DNA of 64,000 nucleotides from Acidobacteriota bacterium. GTDB lineage: Bacteria > Acidobacteriota > Terriglobia > Bryobacterales > Bryobacteraceae. The notes below the pieces were generated by a model. The model had not been told where the DNA came from. It did no database searches and was given only the letters and a program-made list of their open reading frames with translations. The stretch is from the NCBI GenBank assembly GCA_017307505.1, contig JAFKEE010000036.1, positions 1 through 64,000 on the forward strand, read 5' to 3'. Shown here piece by piece: positions 42,314-49,414 of this stretch. The stretch's first letter is position 1. Every line of letters begins with the position of its first letter. The position numbers were made by a program, and so were the translations under genes.

Positions 42314-44108
42314 TCAGCCACGGTCCAAACGCCTTGAGGACGGGCCAACCCTCCGGCCGCTCATAGAGTTGGACGAAGGCCCGGGGATACTCCACGGCGG
42401 GCGAACGCGCACCCGTGGGGGTCCGCGGGTCCACCAGCCACATCGGCCGCGGTGCGATCAGCTTGACCAGGTCCGGCAGATCGAAGTCGAGCAGCACGCC
42501 GGGAATAGTGATCTCTGCCAGATTCGAATACAGGTGGCTTTGTGTGCACACAAACCAGCTGGTCACGGTGTCTTCGGCCATCACCCGGGCAACCCGCGGC
42601 TCCAATGCGGCAAACAGCAAAGCCGCTACACCGGAAGCCCCCTTGCCCCACACGGAGATATTCTCGGGATCCACCTCCGGATCGGCTGCCAGGTCATAGA
42701 AAGCACTGGTCAACTCACTCACTCGCCAGCTCAGCAGGGACCGTCCGTTCAACCACTCTTTGGCGGCAGCCTGGTACGCCGGGCTGTATCCACCAGATCC
42801 GCCCTGGGGAAGTGGAGAATTCACGACACGTAGGACGTAGCCCGCGGCTCGCAATTCCGCCAGATCCGCCTCGGGCACACCGGTCGCGACCAGCCCGGGC
42901 CGGATACCGCGCGGAGACGTCCGGTCGACGAGTTGCAGCGGTGCCGGCGCGATCCGCTGCAGAATCAACTGCCGCAGTTGCTGCGGATTCGCGGCGGCCA
43001 GAGCCCGCCGCTTGGGATAGATCTGCTGGGCCAGCGCCCGGTTCATGGTGAACACGGTCTCCGTGCCGAATGTCGGCGCCAGTTGCCCGGTCGGGGTCAC
43101 CCACAGCACGCTCTCCGGCTCGGTATCGGCCGGCTCCTCGTGGACCTCGGCATCAACGCCCTTCAAGTGCTTGTCCAGAAAGCGGTAAGCCGCCTCGCGC
43201 CGCGGCTGCGACCAGCCATGCGTATCGTCGAACTCAAAGAAAGCGACCCGCCCGGGCGCGTCGATGGACTCGTAGTAGCGCGCCGCCGCCTCGTAGGTCG
43301 CCCGGGCTCCGGCGATGGGAAAAAAATCCCGCGTGGCCGAGGTGATCAGGAACGGCTTCGGCGCGAAACTCTTAATGAAATCAACGAAATCCAGGCCCAT
43401 GCTGAGGAAGCCAGGCAGAACCTGCTCGGCGTCCTGCGGACCCGGCCCTGCCAGCAATTCCCGCCACCGCGTGATGTAGCAGGACGAGACCGCCGCCGCC
43501 AGCCTGGGCTCGAACACGGCCAGATAGGCCGCCTGGGTCCCGCCGCCGGAGTTCCCCGCCACGGCGATCCGGGCCGGATCCACCTCCTGGCGGGTCAGCA
43601 GGTAATCCACGGCGCGGATCCCGTCCCAGACGAAGTAGCGGGCAATGGAGGTGCCGGTCAACAGGCATTGCACACCGGCCGTAATATGCTCATTCACCCC
43701 TGGCCCCACACGGGAAAGCCCCAACTCCGGATCGAAATACTCCAGCCGCTCGCCCTGCCCGGGTGGATCATAGGCCAGCACCACATAGCCGCGCCGGGCC
43801 AACGTGATCCACATCTTCTGGTATGCGGGGTACGCCTTGCCGCTGTCCGAATGCCCGGCCACGCCCAGCACGGCCGGAAACGGCCCGGCCGAGGTCGTGG
43901 GTACATACAAATTGGCAGTCACGCGGAAGCCGGGCAGCGACTCGAACAGCAGCTTCTCCACTCGGTAGCCCTGCCGCTCCAACTTGCCCGTCACCCGGGC
44001 GTTCAGGTCCGCCCGGACCTGCGGCAGCCCGCCCATCGACTGCTCCATCTTCGCTTTGATATCGCCCGGCGGCTGCAGCAGGGCGAGCAGCATTACGAAA
44101 GAGGTCAT
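42294..44108 (-). CDS. Secreted double alpha/beta-hydrolase (acetylxylan-esterase-like)
   Basis: A 604-aa product from ATG 44108, chosen because it gives a hydrophobic signal (MTSFVMLLALLQPPG). Residues about 30-360 have the AXE/CocE-type fold: DPPGQGER, nucleophile GNSGGGTQAAY, and a catalytic His in DDTHGWSQPRR. The second half (about 380-600) looks like another hydrolase fold with the nucleophile region degenerate (WGKGASGVAALL). A polysaccharide deacetylase role is likely. The gene has 220 bp of divergent spacer before the HPF gene. Confidence 0.82.
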   Translation of the reverse strand: MTSFVMLLALLQPPGDIKAKMEQSMGGLPQVRADLNARVTGKLERQGYRVEKLLFESLPGFRVTANLYVPTTSAGPFPAVLGVAGHSDSGKAYPAYQKMWITLARRGYVVLAYDPPGQGERLEYFDPELGLSRVGPGVNEHITAGVQCLLTGTSIARYFVWDGIRAVDYLLTRQEVDPARIAVAGNSGGGTQAAYLAVFEPRLAAAVSSCYITRWRELLAGPGPQDAEQVLPGFLSMGLDFVDFIKSFAPKPFLITSATRDFFPIAGARATYEAAARYYESIDAPGRVAFFEFDDTHGWSQPRREAAYRFLDKHLKGVDAEVHEEPADTEPESVLWVTPTGQLAPTFGTETVFTMNRALAQQIYPKRRALAAANPQQLRQLILQRIAPAPLQLVDRTSPRGIRPGLVATGVPEADLAELRAAGYVLRVVNSPLPQGGSGGYSPAYQAAAKEWLNGRSLLSWRVSELTSAFYDLAADPEVDPENISVWGKGASGVAALLFAALEPRVARVMAEDTVTSWFVCTQSHLYSNLAEITIPGVLLDFDLPDLVKLIAPRPMWLVDPRTPTGARSPAVEYPRAFVQLYERPEGWPVLKAFGPWLNAPVLR

Positions 44109-44328
44109 CGTGCCGGAATTGTAGCTCATCCCCATATGGGAGGCGATTCCTGGAATCCCCATTGAAGGACAGGTATTTCCTGTCGATGAGTACTGACGGA
44201 AATGGCACTGAGGCAGTATGTGTTGCCCCAAAAGGACCACCAATTCGTGAGAAATCTCGCTATCTCATTGATTCCTGGTATAGATCGAATGGCCCGGTGA
44301 TTGCCATTAGAAAGGGCAGGAGGCACTA

Positions 44329-44697
44329 ATGAATCTGTCGATCAGGACACACGGCATTGAGTTGACTGATGAACTGCAGCAGTATGTTGAGCGGCGGATC
44401 GGATTTGCCCTGGACCGCTATGAGACCCGGTTGTCTGAGGTGGTCGTCTACCTGGACGATGTGAATGGTCCGAAGGGCGGGGTGGACAAGCTCTGCCAGA
44501 TTACGGCCGACCTGCCCGGACTGGAACGCGTCAAGATCCTGGAGCAGGACGCGACATTTGCCGGCGCCGTCGATGGCGCGGCGCGGCGTCTGGGTTACCG
44601 CATCCATCAGGTTTTGCGGCGCAGGAGACCGGAAGATGCCCAGCATCGGATGCATCGCCGCGCAGCGCGCCTCGAGACCGTGGGAGGTGCCGTTTGA
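44329..44697 (+). CDS. hpf: Ribosome hibernation promoting factor (HPF/YfiA), short form
   Basis: A 122-aa product behind AGGAGG (6 nt). The S30AE domain is clear: MNLSIRTHGIELTDELQQYVERRIGFALDRYETRLSEVVVYLDDVNGPKGG... with its basic C-terminal helix (HQVLRRRR). It has the short form without the C-terminal dimerisation domain. HPF binds the small ribosomal subunit and shuts translation down in stress. It overlaps the degenerate receiver gene by 4 bp. Confidence 0.9.
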   Translation: MNLSIRTHGIELTDELQQYVERRIGFALDRYETRLSEVVVYLDDVNGPKGGVDKLCQITADLPGLERVKILEQDATFAGAVDGAARRLGYRIHQVLRRRRPEDAQHRMHRRAARLETVGGAV

Positions 44698-45089
44698 GCT
44701 GGCCGTTCAATCCACCGCTTCTGGTGGTCAGCGAGGATCGCGTACTACGTGGAGAACTGGCACGGGTTCTGACCAAACAGAGTTGGGATGTCCTGTGCTT
44801 CGCCGATTGGGAACATGCCGCAGCGGAACTGCCTCAGGCCGCGGGTGGCATCCTGGTGACAGATCATTCCTGGAACAAGGCCGTCAAAGCTGCCGCCCAG
44901 TTGGATCCGCCCGCTCTGGTCGTAGCCGTCTGCGATGGTCCGCGGCAAATCAACGAGGCCAAGGAGGCCGGCGTCTACGACACGATTGTAAGGCCGTTTG
45001 AGGCGATGGAGCCCGCCTGGACCGTCGCCTGCGCCTGGCATTTCGCCTCATGTCAGGCAGAAGCGCGGTCCCAGTGTGACGCCGCCTGA
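44694..45089 (+). CDS. Degenerate receiver-domain protein
   Basis: A 131-aa product with TTG start 44694 overlapping the HPF stop; GGAGGT lies 6 nt upstream. The fold is that of a response-regulator receiver: LLVVSED (acidic pair Glu14, Asp15), LVTDHSW with phospho-site Asp57, and VRPFE near residue 100. The switch Thr/Ser is Cys80, and the universal Lys is Arg100. It has no output domain. It may be a pseudo-receiver that binds a partner without phosphorylation. It is linked to HPF and lies before an NtrB/NtrC pair. Confidence 0.75.
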   Translation: MSWPFNPPLLVVSEDRVLRGELARVLTKQSWDVLCFADWEHAAAELPQAAGGILVTDHSWNKAVKAAAQLDPPALVVAVCDGPRQINEAKEAGVYDTIVRPFEAMEPAWTVACAWHFASCQAEARSQCDAA

Positions 45090-45177
45090 ACCTGTTTTCT
45101 TCCGCCCGAGCCGTGACGCCGGCCTCCTTCCTCTCCCCGGCGGTCACGGCGAATGGCCAGATTTTGGAACTGAAGCA

Positions 45178-45206
45178 TGGGCCGCCAGCGGAGGCGGCCC
45201 AATTTT
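45178..45206 (+). terminator. Terminator between the HPF operon and the two-component operon
   Basis: Perfect 9-bp stem TGGGCCGCC (45178-45186) / GGCGGCCCA (45193-45201), 6-nt loop, followed by TTTTT. Confidence 0.85.
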
Positions 45207-45272
45207 TGTGTAGTGCGAAAACTGCTCTCAATCCGGACCATCCCATGGGCACAATATAGGGAAGTATCGTCC

Positions 45273-46304
45273 ATGGTCACCGACACTCGCTATGTATGGG
45301 TGCAGCGCTCGGCTGTGGTCCTGGCCGCCTTTTCGATTGCGGCTCTGCAGGCCACGGTCCCACTGGAACGCGTGAATTGGCATTTCGTCCTGCCGCGGCT
45401 CTTCTATGTCGCCATCCTGTTCTCGGCTGTGCATGACGGCTGGCGCGGCGGCCTCATCACTGCCGGGCTGTGCAGCGGCCTCATCCTCTCACTGAAACAG
45501 ACCGACACCGTGCTGCACCATGTCATGGAAAGTGTGGTCTTCTGCTTTGTCGGTACGGGTACGGGCATCCTCACAGAGCGGCTGAACGCGGCCTACCAGA
45601 AGATCCAGGAAACTTCGGAAGCGATGAAGCGCGCGGAACGTCTGTCTGCCATCGGCCAACTCTCCGCCGGCCTGGCCCATGAGATCCGCAATCCCCTGGC
45701 CAGCATCGCCGGGGCGGCGCAAATCCTGGGCCGCGCTCCGGGCCTCGACGAGAAGCAGTCGCGCTGCGTCACCATCATCGGCCAGGAGTGCACCCGCCTC
45801 GACCGCCTGCTCACCACCTTCCTCAACTTCGCCCGGCCTCGTCCGCCCAAGATGGGCCAGGCGGCCCTCGAGCCTCTGCTGGAAAACGTCGCCGCCCTGG
45901 CGGAGCACCGCGTCGGCCGCCGCGGCATCACCATCGAGCGCCGCCAGCAGGGTAAGATCCCCTCGCTCTACTGCGACTCAGAGCAATTGGAACAGGTATT
46001 GCTGAACCTGCTCATCAATGCCGTGGAAGCCAGCCCCGATGGCGCCACTGTCATTCTGGAAGCCGGTGCCGACCGCCGGAACGTCTGGATCCGGGTGCGT
46101 GACGAAGGCTCCGGCGTTGCCCCCGGCGATATCGACAAATTGTTCGATCCATTTTTCACAACCAAGGAGAACGGAACAGGCCTCGGCCTGCCCGTGGCCC
46201 ACCAGATCGTGGGCCAGATGCACGGCTGGCTGGACGCGCGCCGCAATCCCGGAAAAGGGATGACCTTTAGCGTCCATCTGCCACTGCAACGAAAGGGAGT
46301 ATGA
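45273..46304 (+). CDS. Membrane histidine kinase of the NtrB/ZraS type
   Basis: A 343-aa product from ATG 45273 with AGGGAAG upstream. Three to four membrane helices (residues about 10-100) lack a large periplasmic loop. Then come a short coiled coil and the HisKA H-box GLAHEIRNPLAS with His136, and the ATPase boxes LINAVEASPDG, DEGSGVAPGD and GTGLGLPVAHQIV. The small sensor suggests detection inside or near the membrane. It overlaps the following sigma-54 activator gene by 4 bp (ATGA). Confidence 0.92.
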   Translation: MVTDTRYVWVQRSAVVLAAFSIAALQATVPLERVNWHFVLPRLFYVAILFSAVHDGWRGGLITAGLCSGLILSLKQTDTVLHHVMESVVFCFVGTGTGILTERLNAAYQKIQETSEAMKRAERLSAIGQLSAGLAHEIRNPLASIAGAAQILGRAPGLDEKQSRCVTIIGQECTRLDRLLTTFLNFARPRPPKMGQAALEPLLENVAALAEHRVGRRGITIERRQQGKIPSLYCDSEQLEQVLLNLLINAVEASPDGATVILEAGADRRNVWIRVRDEGSGVAPGDIDKLFDPFFTTKENGTGLGLPVAHQIVGQMHGWLDARRNPGKGMTFSVHLPLQRKGV

Positions 46305-47698
46305 CTGCACAAAGCATTCTGTTGGTGGACGACGATGAGAACCTGCGCTGGGTCGTCCAAACCCAGTTGGAAGACGCAGGCTATTCCGTCAAAACCGCCG
46401 GAACCGGCGAGGAGGCGCTTTCCCTCATCGCCAACGACCCGCCCGCGCTGGTGATCACCGACCTGCGGATGCCCGGCCTCTCCGGCCTTGACCTCCTCCG
46501 CCACTTGCGCGAATCGAACCCCGATCTGCCCGTGGTGATCATCACCGCCTTTGGCACCATTCAGAACGCGGTCGAGGCCGTGAAATCCGGCGCCTACGAC
46601 TACCTCACGAAACCCATCGATTTCGAGGAACTCAACCTGCTGGTCCGCCGCGCGCTGGAGCACTCCCGCCTCGTGGAAGAGGTTCGCACCCTGCGCACCA
46701 ACCTCGACCGCAAATATGGCTTCGAGAGCATCATCGGCCAGTCCGAGACTCTGCTCACCGTTCTCGACATGGCCGCCCGCGCCGCCCAGACCAACTCCAC
46801 CATTCTGATCCGCGCCGAGACCGGCACCGGCAAGGAGCTGCTCGCCCGCGCGATCCACCAGAACAGCCCCCGCAAGGAACGTGCTTTCGTCACGATCAAC
46901 TGCGGCGCCATCCCGCGCGACCTGCTGGAAAGCGAACTTTTCGGACACGTGAAAGGGTCCTTCACCGGCGCCGTTTCGCACCAGCAGGGCAAAGTCGAAC
47001 TGGCCAGCGGCGGCACCCTTTTCCTCGACGAAATCGGCGAACTGCCCATGGAAGTGCAGGCCAAACTGCTGCGCCTCATCCAGCAGGGCGAGATCGAGAA
47101 GGTCGGCGCCGCGTCTGTCAGCCGCGTGGACGTCCGCATCATCGCCGCCACCCATCGCAACCTGCAGGCCATGATTGAGGATGCCGCCTTCCGCGAAGAC
47201 CTCTACTACCGTCTGGCCGTCATCCCGCTGGAACTGCCCCCTCTGCGCGAGCGCGCTGAAGACATTCCGGAACTGGTTCAGAACTTCTTCCTGAAGTCGA
47301 AGGAGAAGGTCGGACGCCCGGATCTCACGCTCCCCAGCCGCCTGATCCCGTTCTTCCAGAGCTATCGCTGGCCCGGCAACATTCGCGAACTGGAGAACAT
47401 CGTCGAGCGCATCGTCGTCCTCAGCCGTGGCAACACGATCACGGAAGAGGATCTGCCGGAGATGATCCGCAAGGCCCGCCCTGCCGCTGCGGCGGTCAGC
47501 CTCGACCTGCCCGCCCAGGGCCTCAGCCTCGACTCAGTAGAGAAGGAACTCATCGTGAAGGCGCTGGAGATGTCGAACTGGAATCAGACGCACGCCGCGC
47601 GTTATCTCGACATCAGCCGCAAGACGCTCATCTACCGCATGGAGAAACACGGCATCCGGCGCAAGGGCTCCGACGCCGGACCAGCTGAACGAACCTGA
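46301..47698 (+). CDS. Sigma-54-dependent response regulator (NtrC family)
   Basis: A 465-aa product. The receiver has phospho-Asp54 (VITDLRMPG). The central AAA+ domain has Walker A AETGTGKE (172-179), the sigma-54 contact loop reading GSFTGA (219-224) rather than GAFTGA, and Walker B FLDEIG (241-246). The C-terminal Fis-type helix-turn-helix has NQTHAARYLDISRKTLIYRM. It activates sigma-54 promoters upon phosphorylation by the co-transcribed kinase. The targets are not evident in the window. Confidence 0.93.
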   Translation: MTAQSILLVDDDENLRWVVQTQLEDAGYSVKTAGTGEEALSLIANDPPALVITDLRMPGLSGLDLLRHLRESNPDLPVVIITAFGTIQNAVEAVKSGAYDYLTKPIDFEELNLLVRRALEHSRLVEEVRTLRTNLDRKYGFESIIGQSETLLTVLDMAARAAQTNSTILIRAETGTGKELLARAIHQNSPRKERAFVTINCGAIPRDLLESELFGHVKGSFTGAVSHQQGKVELASGGTLFLDEIGELPMEVQAKLLRLIQQGEIEKVGAASVSRVDVRIIAATHRNLQAMIEDAAFREDLYYRLAVIPLELPPLRERAEDIPELVQNFFLKSKEKVGRPDLTLPSRLIPFFQSYRWPGNIRELENIVERIVVLSRGNTITEEDLPEMIRKARPAAAAVSLDLPAQGLSLDSVEKELIVKALEMSNWNQTHAARYLDISRKTLIYRMEKHGIRRKGSDAGPAERT

Positions 47699-47702
47699 CG
47701 CG

Positions 47703-47721
47703 GCGCCCCACCCTGGGGCGC
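47703..47721 (+). terminator. GC-rich hairpin after the NtrC-type gene
   Basis: GCGCCCC / GGGGCGC with a 5-nt loop, 5 bp after the stop codon. The T-tract is weak. Confidence 0.5.
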
Positions 47722-47747
47722 GGCTCTATTACGGTAAAAGAGACCCT

Positions 47748-48530
47748 ATGATCTCTAAATACCTAATCCTGTTCTGTGCGCCCGTGCTGCTGGCGGCCGA
47801 TCTGCCCAAAGCCGACCTCCACATCCACCTCCACGGCGAAGAGCCCAATGCGCCGGAAATGAAGCCAGCGGACGCCGCGCTGCTCGCCCGCAAAATGGGG
47901 GTCCGCTTCGGGATCCTCGCGGAGGGCGGCTGCCGCGGCGACATTCACGACAATAAGACGCTGGGCGAGTTCCTGGGAGAAGTCCGGGACCAGCCGCTGT
48001 GGCGCGGCCTCCAGGTCTACGGTTTTGACTGGGCGAACTGTCTCTCCGCCGACCTGCGCGGGCAGCTCGACTACATCGTTGCCGACGCTCTCGTCTTCCC
48101 CGACAAGAGCGGCAAGAGCATCTGGCTTTGGCTGCCAAACATCGAGGTCGGCGAAGCTCAGGACTTCATGGAGCGTTACGTCGCCTTCAACGAGAAAGTC
48201 CTCTCACAGCCGATCCAGATCTGGGCCAACCCCACCTACATCCCCGAAAAGCTGAAGACGCAATACGACGCTCTGTGGACCCCTGCCCGCATGGACCGGC
48301 TGATCCAGGCCGCCGTGCGCAACCATGTCGCCATCGAGATCAATGCGCACTTTCAGGTGCCGAGTGCCGCCTTCATCCGCCGCGCCAAGGCAGCCGGCGC
48401 CAAGTTCTCCTTCGGCTCCAACAGCCACGTCAAGGGCATGGGTGAGATCGACTACTGCCTGCGCATCGCCGAGCAGTGCGGCCTGACCGCAGCCGACATC
48501 TACGTGCCAGCCCGCCGGTTGGCCCGCTAA
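47748..48530 (+). CDS. PHP-like metal-dependent hydrolase, exported
   Basis: A 260-aa product with a short signal peptide (MISKYLILFCAPVLLA). The mature N-terminus KADLHIHLHGE and the late GSNSHVKGMG resemble the metal-binding motifs of the PHP/TIM-barrel hydrolases (DxHxH and GSDSH). Between them is EINAHF, another likely metal site. The substrate is unknown. A strong terminator follows. Confidence 0.7.
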   Translation: MISKYLILFCAPVLLAADLPKADLHIHLHGEEPNAPEMKPADAALLARKMGVRFGILAEGGCRGDIHDNKTLGEFLGEVRDQPLWRGLQVYGFDWANCLSADLRGQLDYIVADALVFPDKSGKSIWLWLPNIEVGEAQDFMERYVAFNEKVLSQPIQIWANPTYIPEKLKTQYDALWTPARMDRLIQAAVRNHVAIEINAHFQVPSAAFIRRAKAAGAKFSFGSNSHVKGMGEIDYCLRIAEQCGLTAADIYVPARRLAR

Positions 48531-48533
48531 CGC

Positions 48534-48570
48534 AGAACGGGCCGGAAGCTCTCGCCTCGGCCCGTTCTTC
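48534..48570. terminator. Terminator between convergent PHP-like and SDR genes
   Basis: Perfect 11-bp stem AGAACGGGCCG (48534-48544) / CGGCCCGTTCT (48558-48568), 13-nt loop, T-rich on the plus side. Confidence 0.85.
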
Positions 48571-48588
48571 TCAACCCTGGAATGGAAA

Positions 48589-49359
48589 CTAGATCGTCAT
48601 CGCCATGTAGCCGCCGTCGACACGCATGATCGAGCCCGTCACGAAGCTCGACGCCTTGTCGGAAGCCAGGTACACGGCCGCGCCCACCAACTCCGAAGCC
48701 TCGCCAAAGCGGTTCATCGGCGTGTGCTTCATGATGGACGCCACGCGCTCATCCGTCAGCAGCTTGCGGTTCTGCTCAGCCGGGAAGAAGCCCGGCAGGA
48801 TCGCGTTGACGCGCACGCCCTGCGTCGCCCATTCACGCGCCAGGAACTGCGTCACCTGGTTCACGCCGCCCTTGGCGACCGAGTAGGTGAACACCTTCGA
48901 CAGCGGCGGCCCGGAGGAAGCCGACGAGATGTTGATGACGGAGCCGCCCTTGCCCGGCTGCACCATGTGCTGGCCGAAGACCTGGCAGGCCAGGAAGACG
49001 CTGGTGAGGTCGACATCCAGAATGCGGTGCCACTCCTCTTCCGTGATCTCGAAGAACGGCGTGCCCGAGTTGATACCGGCCGCGTTCACCAGAATCTCGA
49101 CATGGCCCAGTTCCGCCAGAATCGCGTCCAGCGCGGCCTGCAGATCGGCCTTCTTGGTGGCATCGACTTTCACGCCGATGGCCCGGCGGCCCAGGTCGCG
49201 AACCTGCGCGGCCCGCGCATTCGCCGCGTCCAGATTGAAATCGAGGATGGCGATGTCGGCGCCGGCACGGGCCAGGCCCAGGGCCATTTCACCGGCCAAC
49301 ACGCCGCCGCCGCCTACAATGGCGGCTACTTTCCCGGAAAGGTCAAAAAGATCGGACAT
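48589..49359 (-). CDS. SDR-family dehydrogenase, sugar-acid type
   Basis: A 256-aa product from ATG 49359 with GAGG 7 nt upstream. The Rossmann motif is GGGGVLAGEMA (residues about 16-26), the catalytic YSVAKGG (Tyr and Lys) and NAAGINSGT are SDR signatures. The triple-Gly start and VNAILPGFFPAEQNRKLL are characteristic of the SDR used as D-mannonate oxidoreductase in some bacteria; substrate specificity is not proven. It lies 55 bp after the TonB-receptor stop on the same strand. Confidence 0.85.
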   Translation of the reverse strand: MSDLFDLSGKVAAIVGGGGVLAGEMALGLARAGADIAILDFNLDAANARAAQVRDLGRRAIGVKVDATKKADLQAALDAILAELGHVEILVNAAGINSGTPFFEITEEEWHRILDVDLTSVFLACQVFGQHMVQPGKGGSVINISSASSGPPLSKVFTYSVAKGGVNQVTQFLAREWATQGVRVNAILPGFFPAEQNRKLLTDERVASIMKHTPMNRFGEASELVGAAVYLASDKASSFVTGSIMRVDGGYMAMTI

Positions 49360-49414
49360 TCTCAAACCTCAACTTTTCTGTGCTGTGGATAGCGTATCGC
49401 AGCCGGAGGGAGGG

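Noticed and set aside
42933-44165. 410-codon open frame on the plus strand
   Set aside because: Antisense to the double alpha/beta hydrolase gene, with an Arg/Gln/His-rich composition and no motif.
44109-44328. Sigma-54 promoter upstream of hpf
   Set aside because: TGGCAC occurs near 44198 but the GC pair is not at the required 10-nt distance, and no other GG-N10-GC site fits.
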